Shown: one piece after another, positions 17,996 through 28,009 of the stretch
Layout of the letters: every line of letters begins with the position of its first letter
How positions within the stretch are numbered: the first letter of the stretch is position 1
Source: DASZBX01 sp035943635
GTDB taxonomy: Bacteria > Actinomycetota > Actinomycetes > Streptomycetales > Catenulisporaceae
Assembly: GCA_035943635.1 (NCBI GenBank)
Contig: DASZBX010000006.1
Coordinates: 1 to 64,000, forward strand
Direction of reading: 5' to 3'
DNA: 64,000 bases
Program-made: the position numbers and the translations under genes
The notes under the pieces: generated by a model
What the model was told of the DNA's origin: nothing
What the model saw: only the letters and a program-made list of their open reading frames with translations
Databases searched by the model: none

Positions 17996-18427
17996 TCACA
18001 CGCCGGCGAACGGCCGGGCGATGGTGGCGGTGGTCAGTTCGGGGCGGGCGGAGCAGGCGACGAGCGCGGCGTCCACGGTGTCGAACACGGGGATCCGCCC
18101 GGTGATGTCGACCAGGCTCAGGAACCTGCGCACCTCGTTGCTCGGCGCGGCGATGTACAGCGGGGCCGAGAGCTCGGCGGCGCGGTCGCGGATGGCCAGC
18201 AGCGCGCGCAGACCCGAGCTGTCGATGAACTTCGTGGTCGTCATGTCGATGATCAGACCGCCGATCTGCGGCGCGTACGCGTCGAGCATGGCGAGCAGGT
18301 CCAGGCGTACCCGCGCCTCGTTGGCCGCGTCCACCTCGCGGGGCAGCCGCGCGGTGAGCAGCTGGGCTCCGGTCGCGGACGTGCCTGCGGACTCGGCGGA
18401 CGGGAACTCGGGGTGCGACCCTGCCAT
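17996..18427 (-). CDS. STAS-domain anti-sigma factor antagonist
   Basis: 143 residues with one STAS domain and an intact phospho-serine motif (KFIDSSGLRALLAIRD). It is convergent with the rsbRST operon, 66 bases away. Because it keeps the phospho-site and lies at the end of the stressosome island, it may be a further substrate for the RsbW-like kinase or for a distant one. Confidence 0.88.
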   Translation of the reverse strand: MAGSHPEFPSAESAGTSATGAQLLTARLPREVDAANEARVRLDLLAMLDAYAPQIGGLIIDMTTTKFIDSSGLRALLAIRDRAAELSAPLYIAAPSNEVRRFLSLVDITGRIPVFDTVDAALVACSARPELTTATIARPFAGV

Positions 18428-18631
18428 GGCGGCCTCCTGCGGTCAGTGCGAAAAGCCGCGCGGCGGGCGCGGCAGGGGTGGATCGTCCGCAACCGTGTTC
18501 CCCAAGCCATTCGGGCTAAACACACCGGGAATGCGGGCGCTTCCGGTTTTGGATCACATCGCCCGGACACTCGCTCTATGTCGCGCACCGTGCGCGGTCA
18601 CGTTCGATCGCTGGAAGCGAGGGATACACCC

Positions 18632-19222
18632 ATGGCTATGGACATGGCACAGAGGGAACGCGAGGTCGCGGCCGAGCTGCCGGCCGGCAGCGTGCTGGCG
18701 GTGCTGTACGAGCAGCACGCCAAGATCCGGGACCTGTTCAAGCTGGTCAACGACTCGCACGGGGACGCACGGCAGGTCGCGTTCGACCAGCTGCGCCAGC
18801 TGCTCGCGGAGCACGAGGCCGCCGAGGAGATGGTGGTGCGTCCGATCTCCAAGAAGGCGGCCGGCGCGCAGGTCGCCGACGCGCGCAACGCGGAGGAGTC
18901 CGAGGCCGCGCACGCCTTGGCGGAGCTGGAGAAGCTGGACGTGAACAGCCCCGCGTTCGAGGCGAAGTTCGAGCTGTTCGAGGCGGCCGTCTCCGAGCAC
19001 GCCTCACGGGAGGATAACGAGGAGTTCCCGCACCTGATGGCGAAGGTCGGCGTCGAAGAGCAGCAGGAGATGGGCAAGCTGCTGCAGACCGCGCAGAAGA
19101 TCGCGCCGTCGCACCCGCACCCGGGGGCGGCCGGTTCCACGACGGCGCAGTACGCGCTCGGCCCGTTCGCCGCGCTGCTGGACAAGGCCAAGGACGCCTA
19201 CGCGTCGGTGAAGAACAAGTAG
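18632..19222 (+). CDS. hemerythrin HHE-domain protein
   Basis: 196 residues of predicted four-helix bundle with iron-binding His/Glu residues: YEQHAKIRDLF, LLAEHEAAEEMVV, EAAVSEHASREDNEEFPHLM. The C-terminal 45 residues are outside the domain (Gly/Ser/Thr then helical). Such proteins bind a di-iron centre and sense or buffer oxygen, NO or peroxide. The position next to the stressosome supports a stress role. The ATG at 18632 has a weak GAGGGA upstream. Terminated by the hairpin at 19248. Confidence 0.85.
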   Translation: MAMDMAQREREVAAELPAGSVLAVLYEQHAKIRDLFKLVNDSHGDARQVAFDQLRQLLAEHEAAEEMVVRPISKKAAGAQVADARNAEESEAAHALAELEKLDVNSPAFEAKFELFEAAVSEHASREDNEEFPHLMAKVGVEEQQEMGKLLQTAQKIAPSHPHPGAAGSTTAQYALGPFAALLDKAKDAYASVKNK

Positions 19223-19247
19223 TTCGCTTCGCGGAGCAGTACAAGAG

Positions 19248-19279
19248 CGCCGCGCCTTCCGAACAGGGAAGGCGCGGCG
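19248..19279 (+). terminator. hairpin terminator after hemerythrin gene
   Basis: A 13-bp perfect stem CGCCGCGCCTTCC / GGAAGGCGCGGCG with a six-base loop, 25 bases after the stop codon. It may also serve the convergent CYTH-CHAD gene. Confidence 0.8.
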
Positions 19280-19341
19280 GTCTTGGTGTGCACGGCCGGT
19301 GCTGACTGGTGTTGATCAGCGGCGCTGATCGCCGACGCTGA

Positions 19342-20862
19342 TCAGCGGCGCTTGCGCGCCCAGGTGCGTTCGGCCTCGGCCTGGAGCTGCGGCATCGCGC
19401 CGACCTCGCGTTCGTGCAGGATGCCGTAGGTGAACCCGTTCTCGCCGCTCATGTGGGCGATCATGCCCATTTCCCGGACGGTCGCGCTGGCGATCACGGC
19501 GTCCTGATGGTCGCCGAGCACAGTCTGCAGCTTCTTCATGCTTTTTACCGTGCTGCTCGCCTTCTTGCCATGCTTGCCGGGGACCTCGGCGAGGGCCTCG
19601 GCGGCGTAGCGGGCCCGCTTGGCGGCCTTCCGTGCCTGGTGCAGGGCGACGGCCCGGTCCGGCCCGGGAGTGGTCGCGACAGCTTCGCCCATCCGGCGGT
19701 CCACTCGGCGCACCACCTTGCGGACCAGCTTCGGCAGCGTCTTGTCCGCCGGGCGGCTCGCGGCCGGGGTCAGCGGCGGCTGGTCGAGCAGGGTGTCGAG
19801 CGCGTCCAGCAGGGCGAGGTAGCGTTCGCCGTCCAGGGCCCTGATCAGCTCGGCCCGGGCTTCGGCCTCGCGGGGCGCGAAGTGGCCGGTGATCCGGGCC
19901 TGGACCGGTCCGGCGGCCAGTTCCGGGGGCAGCTGCCCGAGCCGGGTGAGCAGGCGGCCGCGGAGCACTTCGGCGTCGCGGGCCTGGCCGAGCGTCTCGC
20001 CGAGCCACTTCAGTTCGTCGCCGAGCCGGGTGACCCGGTCCTGGTCCTGGTCGAACAGTCGGCGGAAGGCTTGCAGGGCGCTGCGTAGCCGGCGCGTGGT
20101 CACGCGCATCTTGTGTACGGCGTCCGGCTCGTCCCGCCGGACCCGCGGATCGTACCGCACCAGCTTGTCGCGCTGGTCCCGCAGGTACGCGAGGACGACG
20201 TCACCCGCCGACGAAGCGGCCGCGACGCCGTGCGCGGCGCTCGCGGCGCCGGTTCTGGTCTGTGCCGGAAGCCGGTCGGCCAGGGCGTGTTCGAGTTTGG
20301 CGGTGCGCTGGGAGCGGACCATGCCGTGGTGCCGCAGCCGCTTGTCCGCGGACTTGAGCAGGTGCAGGTCACCCTCGACCAACTCGACTTCGACCTCGTT
20401 CCAGCGGGTCAGCGCCGTCGTGCGGCCGAGGGACTCCGCGGTGATGTCGTCGAGCACGACCTCGGCCAGGGTGCTGCCGGACTCGTCCCGCAGCAGCCGG
20501 CTCTGCCGCTTGGTGGTGATCCGCGCCACCGGGCCGACCGCCGCGCCCCGGGTCCAGGCGCGCACCAGGCCGGCCAGTTCGGCGGGCAGGTCGCGTTCCA
20601 GCGGCAGGCGCAGTTCGGTGCGTGCGCCGTGCCCGTCCGGCAGCTTCAGGTGCCAGCCCTCGTCGTTCCCGCCGGTGCGGCGGCGCAGCGTGATCCCGGC
20701 CTGCATCAGCCGCAGATCCTCGGTGTCGTGGTAGGTCGCCTTCAGGACCTGCTTGTCCGGTTCGGTGACCTGGGCGACGTGTGGCACCCGCGTCAGGTCA
20801 GGGAGCAGGGCTCCCTGCGCCGCCTCGTACTTCCATTCCGTTTCGCGCATCGTGGTAGCCAT
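19342..20862 (-). CDS. CYTH-CHAD domain protein
   Basis: 506 residues. The CYTH domain (about 1-200) has the signature RETEWKYE and many basic/acidic pairs for triphosphate and metal binding. The CHAD domain (about 225-500) is rich in conserved histidines and arginines (VHKMRVTTRRLRSALQAF, HQARKAAKRARYAAEAL). CHAD domains bind inorganic polyphosphate; CYTH-CHAD proteins are linked to phosphate and polyphosphate metabolism. It lies between two hemerythrin genes, convergent with the first and divergent from the second. Confidence 0.92.
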   Translation of the reverse strand: MATTMRETEWKYEAAQGALLPDLTRVPHVAQVTEPDKQVLKATYHDTEDLRLMQAGITLRRRTGGNDEGWHLKLPDGHGARTELRLPLERDLPAELAGLVRAWTRGAAVGPVARITTKRQSRLLRDESGSTLAEVVLDDITAESLGRTTALTRWNEVEVELVEGDLHLLKSADKRLRHHGMVRSQRTAKLEHALADRLPAQTRTGAASAAHGVAAASSAGDVVLAYLRDQRDKLVRYDPRVRRDEPDAVHKMRVTTRRLRSALQAFRRLFDQDQDRVTRLGDELKWLGETLGQARDAEVLRGRLLTRLGQLPPELAAGPVQARITGHFAPREAEARAELIRALDGERYLALLDALDTLLDQPPLTPAASRPADKTLPKLVRKVVRRVDRRMGEAVATTPGPDRAVALHQARKAAKRARYAAEALAEVPGKHGKKASSTVKSMKKLQTVLGDHQDAVIASATVREMGMIAHMSGENGFTYGILHEREVGAMPQLQAEAERTWARKRR

Positions 20863-21085
20863 CCTGACGCTGTACCCGCCTTCGGCGAGAGGATGCGCCG
20901 CATCGTGCCTGATGGCCGTTCGTCACGCTCGCTCTGGCCGGGGTGAGTGCACGTCATCACCCGAATGGGCGTCGCACTCGCCGAACCGGTACTGAAACCA
21001 GCCGATCCGGGCACCAGGAGCCGAGCCACGCACGACGGCGCCGCGGATTCGCCCGGCGAGTGCGGGACCAATCGGAGGAGCGACC

Positions 21086-21577
21086 ATGGCGAAGGCGGCC
21101 AAGCACGACGCGATCGAGTTGCTGATCGAGGACCACCACACCGTCGACGGACTGTTCGAACAGTTCGAGCAGGCGGGCGAGCGGGCGTTCAAGACGAAGC
21201 AGCACCTGGTCGAGAAGATCACCGAAGAGCTGACCACGCACACCTACATCGAAGAGGAGATCTTCTACCCGGAGGCCCGCAAGGCCGTGCCGGCGACGAA
21301 GGACCACGTGCTGGAGAGCATCGAGGAGCATCACCTGGTGGTCTGGATGCTGAGCGAGCTGGCCGGGATCGACCCCGCCGACGAGCGGTTCGACGCCAAG
21401 GTCACCGTGCTGATCGAGAACGTCCGGCACCACGTGGAGGAAGAGGAGCAGGAGTGGTTCCCCCAGGTGCGCAAGGCGATGTCGGCCGAGGCGCTGGCGG
21501 ACCTCGGCGAGCGGCTGGCCGCGGCCAAGGCGAAGGCGCCGAGCGACCCGCTGAAGGTGGCCAGCGCCAAGGCCTGA
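21086..21577 (+). CDS. hemerythrin HHE-domain protein
   Basis: 163 residues, compact HHE bundle with metal ligands in LLIEDHHTVDGLF, THTYIEEEIFYPE, ENVRHHVEEEEQEWFPQV. The ATG at 21086 follows GGAGGAG at good spacing. It is a different subfamily from the 18632 protein, with a higher Glu content. A complete MITE-like repeat begins six bases after the stop and may provide or replace its terminator. Confidence 0.88.
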   Translation: MAKAAKHDAIELLIEDHHTVDGLFEQFEQAGERAFKTKQHLVEKITEELTTHTYIEEEIFYPEARKAVPATKDHVLESIEEHHLVVWMLSELAGIDPADERFDAKVTVLIENVRHHVEEEEQEWFPQVRKAMSAEALADLGERLAAAKAKAPSDPLKVASAKA

Positions 21578-21582
21578 GCTGG

Positions 21583-21776
21583 GCAGTGTTTGGGATTGTG
21601 TCAAGGCCACGGCATGACCGCCGGTTTGTGCTGGTAGGTGAGGCGAATCTGGTCGGCGCCGAGCATGGGCGCGCCGCACGGGACGGCTCATACTCGGTCG
21701 TCTGTGCCGTTGCGTGCGGTGCGGCCAGGCGACGGCGATCACCGGATTCGCGCCTTGAGACATTCCCAAACACCGC
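21583..21776. repeat. MITE-like repeat, copy 3 (complete, 194 bp)
   Basis: The full-length copy. Terminal inverted repeats of about 25 bases share GTGTTTGGGA and TCAAGGC; the two ends differ at a few positions. The interior contains no gene. The same sequence occurs at 1-135 and, shortened and inverted, at 13317-13457. The ends resemble those of IS5-type elements with CTAG-like targets, but I cannot name the parent element. Confidence 0.85.
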
Positions 21777-21949
21777 CTAAGGGGGACGCGGAAGTTTGCC
21801 GGTGCGCGGCACCGGCAACGCGGACAGCTGAGACGTCGCGGCTGGGACGGCGTCACTGTGCGGCCGCTGCCGCCGCGCGCCCCCGGACCGGTCGGCGCGC
21901 GGCGCTACAGTGGCCGCGAACCGGGTCCGACCGAGCGGAGTGAGACGGG

Positions 21950-23002
21950 ATGAGCGTGACCAGAGCAGCGGACCGTGGGCCGTCGCAGCAGTCGAAGGCA
22001 CAACAGCGCGACCAGGCCGATAACGGCCAGGCGGACGCCCCGTTCCGCGGGAAGTCGGTCCTGGTGACCGGCGGTTCCCGTGGGCTCGGCCTGCTGATCG
22101 CCGGCCAGTTCGCGGACCAGGGCGCCCGCCTGGTGATCTGCGCGCGCGACGAGTACGAACTGCGCCGGGCAGCCGAGCGCCTGCGCTGCCGCGGCGCCGA
22201 AGTGCACACGCTGGTGTGCGACCTGGCCGACCCGGGCACCCCGGAGAAGCTGGTCGAGCTCGCCCGGAAGTACTACGGCGGCATCGACGTGCTGGTCAAC
22301 AACGCCGGGGTGATCGAGGTCGGGCCGGTCGAGTCGATGACCGAGCAGGACTTCCGGACCGCGATGGAGATCATGTTCTTCGCGCCGCTGCGCCTGGTCC
22401 TGGCCGTCCTGCCGCAGATGCGCGAGCGGCGCAGCGGGACGATCGTGGACGTGACCTCGGTCGGCGGCCGGATCGCGGCCCCGCACCTGGTGCCGTACGC
22501 GGCCGCGAAGTTCGCCGCGACCGGACTGTCCGAGGGACTGCGGGCCGAATTGGCCGACGACGGCGTGAGCGTGACCACGGTCGTGCCCGGGCTGATGCGC
22601 ACCGGCTCGCACGGCGCGGCCCGGTACTCCGGGAAGGCCGACCAGGAGTACGCCTGGTTCGCGGCCGCCGCCTCGCTGCCGCTGGTGTCCATGGACGCCG
22701 AGCGGGCCGCCCGGACCATCGTGCGGGCCGCCGGGCGCGGCCGGCCCGAGGTGGTCCTCTCCTTCGCGGCCAAGGCCGCGGTCCGGGCACACGGCCTGGC
22801 CCCGGCCACGACCGTGCGGCTGCTGACCCTGGCCGACCGGCTGCTGCCGGACGCGGACGGCGAGACCGCGCGCGACATCCCCGGCGTGGAGGCGGCCCGG
22901 CGGTTGGGCGGGCGCGCGATGAGCCTGATCACCACGCTGGGCGACCGGGCAGCCCGGCGCAACAACGAACCGGTCCAGCCGTCCGCGCGACGGTGGCCCT
23001 GA
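21950..23002 (+). CDS. short-chain dehydrogenase/reductase
   Basis: 350 residues, longer than a minimal SDR. The NAD(P)-binding motif is TGGSRGLG after a 35-residue Gln/Arg-rich lead, followed by NNAGVIEVG and the catalytic triad elements (Ser in VTSVGGR, Tyr-x-x-x-Lys as YAAAKFA). The C-terminal 100 residues form an extra helical region common in actinobacterial SDRs that act on lipids or other hydrophobic substrates. The substrate is not predictable. Confidence 0.9.
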   Translation: MSVTRAADRGPSQQSKAQQRDQADNGQADAPFRGKSVLVTGGSRGLGLLIAGQFADQGARLVICARDEYELRRAAERLRCRGAEVHTLVCDLADPGTPEKLVELARKYYGGIDVLVNNAGVIEVGPVESMTEQDFRTAMEIMFFAPLRLVLAVLPQMRERRSGTIVDVTSVGGRIAAPHLVPYAAAKFAATGLSEGLRAELADDGVSVTTVVPGLMRTGSHGAARYSGKADQEYAWFAAAASLPLVSMDAERAARTIVRAAGRGRPEVVLSFAAKAAVRAHGLAPATTVRLLTLADRLLPDADGETARDIPGVEAARRLGGRAMSLITTLGDRAARRNNEPVQPSARRWP

Positions 23003-23127
23003 TAGCAGGAGCCTTTGACAGGCCTGATTCAGAACACTGAACTGACGATCCGTGATGCAGGGTCGTGATGTGACAAGCCGTAAGGGCGGCCGACCAAGCG
23101 GCCGGCTGCCCTTCAGCTTGCGTCGGG

Positions 23128-23814
<687 letters not shown>

Positions 23815-23815
<1 letters not shown>

Positions 23816-24437
23816 CAGGCGGTCGCCCCGCTCACCGGGTCCTCGGCCGGGCGCGCGTCGCGGACCTCGAACGGTTCGCGCCCGTCGACGCCCGGGTTCT
23901 TGTAGCCGCGCGGGTAGGCCGGGCCGGGGAAACCCATCTCGGTCCAGGCCGCCGGGTGCGAGTAGAAGGCGGTGCACGCGTACCGGGTCCACAGGCTCCA
24001 CACGTGCGCGGCCCATGGTGACCAGCAGCGGCGCGAGCAGCGGCGGGTCCATCTCGAGGTTGTTACCGGGCGTTGGCCCAGCCGCCGGGCTTCTGCGCGA
24101 TGCCACGGGCGTGCAGGTAGGTGCCCTGGATCCCGTTGGCCACGATGGCCGCGGAGGCCAGCGGCAGCGCGGTCTTGGCCATCCGGCGGCTGAAGAACCC
24201 GGCCACCCCGGCCGCGGCGCCGACCGGGCCGAGCACGACCGGGACCCACATCATCTTGTTGCCGAAGCTGGCCGAGTCGTGCTCGAAGTAGATCTCGGCC
24301 GCGGTGACCAGGGCGCCGGCGGCGGTCAGCGCGGACAGGGAGCGTTCGAACCGGCCGGTCTCGACGTTGCGCACCATGCGGTCCACGCCGTGCAGCGTCT
24401 GCTGCGTCGGGCCCGGCGACCGGGTCAGGGTCTTCAT
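23815..24437 (-). pseudogene. small membrane protein fused out of frame to a gluconate-2-dehydrogenase subunit 3-like tail
   Basis: From the ATG at 24437 about 124 residues read as a four-helix membrane protein (SLSALTAAGALVTAAEIYF, MMWVPVVLGPVGAAAGVAGF) ending GGWANAR-stop. One surplus base (TAAC for TAC) creates the stop; past it the family sequence continues (NLEMDPPLLAPLLVTM). Then a jump leads to VWSLWTRYACTAFYSHPAAW and GFPGPAYPRGYKNPGVD, the C-terminus of a gluconate 2-dehydrogenase subunit 3-like protein that normally precedes a GMC gene. The head of that second gene is missing. A 124-residue membrane protein could still be made. Confidence 0.7.
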
Positions 24438-24497
24438 GCTGTGATCTCCATGCTGGTCGGGGGTTGCTGGGCTCGGTCGGGGCTTGTGGGGCGGGGC

Positions 24498-24989
24498 TCA
24501 GGCGGTGGCCCGGTCGGTCAGGGCGGCGGTGAACCGGGCCGGGACCAGGCGCTGGGCGAGGGTCCGGGACCACTCGTCGCGCGCTCGCAGGGGGCTGATC
24601 CGGCTGTGCTGGGTCCGGGCCCAGGCGGGCGTCGTCGCGGCCTGCCGGGCCGCGGCCGCGCCGACCGCGGCGAAGCCGAGCGCGACCACGGCCTGGGCCA
24701 GCGCCGGGCGGCGGGCCGAGGGCCGGGTCAGGGCGAGGCCGACCATGGTCGCCGCGTGCAGCAGGTCCACTTCGACGCCGAGGGCCAGCACCGGGATCGT
24801 CGGCGCGGGCCCGGACAGGGCGGCCTGGACCAGGTGCCGCACGCCGAGCACCTGGGCGATCCGGCGGCCGGCGGACTCCTGCGCGGTCGGCCACGGGCCG
24901 CTGAGCTGGGCCAGGCCGAACCCGGCCCGCACGGCGGTCAGGGTGCCGGTCAGCTCGGCCGGCGTGGGCTTGGCCCGCGTGGCGTTCAT
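24498..24989 (-). CDS. hypothetical membrane-associated protein, 163 aa
   Basis: Contains several Ala-rich hydrophobic segments (LALGVEVDLLHAATMVGLAL, ALAQAVVALGFAAVGAAAA) separated by Arg-rich loops, so probably three or four membrane helices. The ATG overlaps the stop of the upstream SDR gene (ATGA), placing it in the GH15-SDR operon. No family assigned. Confidence 0.7.
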   Translation of the reverse strand: MNATRAKPTPAELTGTLTAVRAGFGLAQLSGPWPTAQESAGRRIAQVLGVRHLVQAALSGPAPTIPVLALGVEVDLLHAATMVGLALTRPSARRPALAQAVVALGFAAVGAAAARQAATTPAWARTQHSRISPLRARDEWSRTLAQRLVPARFTAALTDRATA

Positions 24990-26005
24990 CGCCGTCCCCG
25001 CGAGGTGGCCAGGGCCGCCGTCGCGGCCAGGACCCCGGCGACGGCGGCGAGCCGGCCGTGGTGCTGGGAGGCCCAGAGCTGGGCGCTGCGGTTCTTGGCC
25101 CGGTCGTCGAAGCTGCCGTGCGCGGTGTAGTCGTGGCCGTTGGGCCCGTCGGCCGGCTCCCACAGGTTGACCGCCCGGTCGGCCGGTTCGGGCCGGTCGT
25201 CCTGCTGCGAGGAGAACCCGGTCCGGGCCAGGTAGCGGTCCAGCAGGCCGGGGGCGACGGCGTTGGCGATCAGGGTGCCCATGGTGCTGCCGCCGGCCCA
25301 GTACTCGCGCCGCTTCGGATGGTCGGCCGCGTGCAGGACCGCGCGGGCGGCGACCTCGGGCTGGTAGATCGGGGGCACCGGCTGCGCGGGCTTGGGCAGC
25401 CGGGACAGGACCCAGTCGAACTGCGGGGTGTTGACCGCGGGCATCTGGACCATGGTCACGTGCACGTTGCTCTTGTCGTGCAGCAGCTCGCAGCGCAGGG
25501 ACTCGTGGAAGCCCTGGATGGCGTGCTTGGCGCCGCAGTACGCGCTCTGCAACGGGATTCCCCGGTACGCCAGCGCCGATCCGACCTGCACGATCGTCCC
25601 GGCGTCGCGCGGGCGCATGCGCTGGAGCGCGGCCATGGTGCCGTAGACGTAGCCGAGGTAATCCACCTCGGTCACCCGCTTGAACTCCGCGGGCGTGATC
25701 TCGTGGAAGGGCGCGAAGACCGAGGTGAACGCGACGTTCACCCACACGTCGATCGGCCCGAGTTCCTGCTCGACCCGCGCGGCGGCGGCCTCGACCTGGT
25801 CCGGGTCGGCGACGTCGGCGGGGATGGCCAGGGCCAGGCCGCCGGCCTTCTCGATCTCGCGCACGGCGCCGGCCAGCCCGGTCTCGCCGCGGGCGATCAG
25901 GGCGACCTTGGCGCCGCGGGCGGCGAAGGCCTTCGCGGTGGCGCGGCCGATGCCGCCGCTGGCGCCGGTCACCACGACGACCTGGCCCGGTCCGGGTGCG
26001 TTCAC
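24986..26005 (-). CDS. short-chain dehydrogenase/reductase with C-terminal membrane tail
   Basis: 339 residues from the GTG at 26005 (GGAGGA upstream). The NAD(P) motif is TGASGGIGRATAKAFAARG and the active-site elements are VGSALAYRGIP and YCGAKHAIQGF. After the core (about residue 250) come a linker and a C-terminal hydrophobic segment (LAAVAGVLAATAALATS) that could anchor it. It overlaps the GH15 gene upstream and the small membrane gene downstream by four bases each. Confidence 0.9.
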   Translation of the reverse strand: MNAPGPGQVVVVTGASGGIGRATAKAFAARGAKVALIARGETGLAGAVREIEKAGGLALAIPADVADPDQVEAAAARVEQELGPIDVWVNVAFTSVFAPFHEITPAEFKRVTEVDYLGYVYGTMAALQRMRPRDAGTIVQVGSALAYRGIPLQSAYCGAKHAIQGFHESLRCELLHDKSNVHVTMVQMPAVNTPQFDWVLSRLPKPAQPVPPIYQPEVAARAVLHAADHPKRREYWAGGSTMGTLIANAVAPGLLDRYLARTGFSSQQDDRPEPADRAVNLWEPADGPNGHDYTAHGSFDDRAKNRSAQLWASQHHGRLAAVAGVLAATAALATSRGRR

Positions 26006-27897
26006 GATGTCCTCCGAGGTGCTGGGGTGGGGGTTTGGGATGGGTCGGCGGGATCCGGCGGGCCGGACAGGCCGGGTTGTGCCTGCTGCGCGGCCGGACG
26101 CGCGCCGGGCTCGGCCCAGGGCCCGGCCAGGCGGTGCGCGGTCTCCAGGAGCATCGCGTGCACGAACGCCTGCGGCAGGTTGCCGCGCATCTGGCGCTGG
26201 GCCACGTCGTACTCCTCGGACAGAAGGCCCGGCGAGCCGCCGGCCGCGCGGTTGCGTTCGAACCAGCGGTTGGCCTCCACCTCCCGGCCCTGCTGGTGCA
26301 GGGCCAGGCTGGTGGCGAAACCGCACAGCAGGAACGCGCCTTCGGCTTGGTCCAGCGGCCGTTCGTCGATCCGGTAGCGGTACATGTAACCGTCGCGGCC
26401 CAGCTCCTGCATCGCCGCGGCCAGGGTGGCCACGGTGCGCGGGTCGGAGGCGGGCAGGGCGCCGCGCACGGCCGGGATCAGCAGCGCGGAGTCGATCCGT
26501 TCGTCGCCCGGGGCGCGCTGCCAGCGGCCGGAGGGGTGCAGGCAGTCCTGGTCCGCGTCGGCCAGGATCGCGTCGGCCAGGGCGCTCCACTCGGCGCCCT
26601 GGGCGGCCGGGGCGAACGGCGCGATCGCCCGCAGCCCGGCCACGCAGGTCAGCCGGGAATGGGTCCAGCGCCGGTCGTCGAGCTCCCAGATCCCGGCGTC
26701 CGGGTCCGCGCCGCGCTGCTCGATCGCGGCCGCGGCGACCTCCACCGCGCGCCAGTGCCCGGCGTCGAGCCGGTCGTGCCCGACCGCGGCGGCGAACAGC
26801 TGCAGGGCCTCGCCGAACGCGTCCAGCTGGAACTGCTTGGTCACCCAGTTGCCGATCTTGGTGCTCGCGCCGGGGTAGCCGGGCAGGTCCAGCTCGCGTT
26901 CCTCCGGCACCGGGCCGCCGTCGACGGTGTAGGCGGGCTTGAGCTGCGGTCCGTCGGCCAGCAGCCGCTCGGCCACGAACGACACGGAGTCGTCCAGCAG
27001 CGCGGACGGCCCGCAGGCGGCCACGGCCTGGCCGGTGTAGCACTGGTCGCGGATCCAGGCGTAGCGGTAGTCGTAGTTGCGTCCCTCTTCGGCCCGCTCG
27101 GGCAGGCACATCGTGGCGCCGGCCACGGTCCCGCCGCCCGGCCCGGTCAGGCCGCGCAGCACCGCGTAGGAGTGCCGGGCGTCCGCGTCGGCGATCGTGC
27201 CGGTGACCTCGGGCACGGCCCGGCGCCAGGCTTCGCCGGTGGCCGCCCAGGCGCGGGACGGGTCGACCGGGTCCTCGTCGAAGGCCTGGTCGGAAATCTC
27301 CAGGACCAGGTCGTGGTACGCGCCGCTGCCGACCGTGACCACGGCTTCCAGTGCGCCGTCGCGCCGCGCGGTCGCCTCGGAGGCGCCGGACCAGCGGATG
27401 TGCAGCGGTCCGGACCGGGCGGTCCAGACGCCGTCGTGGCAGCGCAGCCGGGTCATCCCGAACCGGCCGAACTCGGCCCGCGGGGCCAGCACGGCCCGCA
27501 CCCGGGTGTCGCCGTCGACGCCCAGCACGCGGCGCAGGATGACCGCGGTGTGCGGGTCACCCGGATAGGCCAGCGCCTCGCGGGACTCGATGATCTGCGA
27601 GCGGGTGGTCCAGCGGCTGTGCCAGATCAGCGAGCCCGGTTCGTAATAGCCGCCCCAGACGAAGGGCTGCTCCATCGGGCTGACGGCGTACATGCCGCCG
27701 CCGCCGACCAGGTCGGAGAAGACCGCGTCCGAATCCCAGCGCGGCGCGCACATCCAGGAGCACTCTCCGCGCGGTCCGATCAGGACGCCGCGCCGGCCGT
27801 CGGCCAGCAGAGCGTATTCACGCAGCACGTGCAGAGGGAACCGCGCGGCCGTGGCTGCGGCCGCGGCGTCGGCGGACTTGGTCATCGCCATGCGCAT
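26002..27897 (-). CDS. glycoside hydrolase family 15 (glucoamylase/trehalase-type)
   Basis: 631 residues, typical for bacterial GH15. An N-terminal beta-sandwich domain (to about 250) is followed by the (alpha/alpha)6 barrel with the family motifs NYDYRYAWIRD, GNWVTKQFQLDAFGE, DAGIWELDDRRWTHS and LLSEEYD. The catalytic acid is expected in the GIWE region and the base near SEEYD. There is no signal peptide, so it is cytoplasmic and probably acts on maltooligosaccharides, trehalose or glucan. It heads an operon with the SDR (GTGA overlap) and the small membrane gene. Confidence 0.92.
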   Translation of the reverse strand: MRMAMTKSADAAAAATAARFPLHVLREYALLADGRRGVLIGPRGECSWMCAPRWDSDAVFSDLVGGGGMYAVSPMEQPFVWGGYYEPGSLIWHSRWTTRSQIIESREALAYPGDPHTAVILRRVLGVDGDTRVRAVLAPRAEFGRFGMTRLRCHDGVWTARSGPLHIRWSGASEATARRDGALEAVVTVGSGAYHDLVLEISDQAFDEDPVDPSRAWAATGEAWRRAVPEVTGTIADADARHSYAVLRGLTGPGGGTVAGATMCLPERAEEGRNYDYRYAWIRDQCYTGQAVAACGPSALLDDSVSFVAERLLADGPQLKPAYTVDGGPVPEERELDLPGYPGASTKIGNWVTKQFQLDAFGEALQLFAAAVGHDRLDAGHWRAVEVAAAAIEQRGADPDAGIWELDDRRWTHSRLTCVAGLRAIAPFAPAAQGAEWSALADAILADADQDCLHPSGRWQRAPGDERIDSALLIPAVRGALPASDPRTVATLAAAMQELGRDGYMYRYRIDERPLDQAEGAFLLCGFATSLALHQQGREVEANRWFERNRAAGGSPGLLSEEYDVAQRQMRGNLPQAFVHAMLLETAHRLAGPWAEPGARPAAQQAQPGLSGPPDPADPSQTPTPAPRRTS

Positions 27898-28009
27898 CGC
27901 CCCTCAGAACTGTCGGGTGTTACCTGTGTTCCCCAGCGGGAGCACTCGGCTCAAGTGACCGGATCGGGTGGCTTGAAACCCGGCCATAGTGCGGCCAAGC
28001 GGGTGAAAA

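Noticed and set aside
23082..23113. Imperfect hairpin after the SDR gene at 21950
   Set aside because: The stem is interrupted by a four-base bulge and lies 80 bases past the stop; a terminator is possible but not well enough supported to list.
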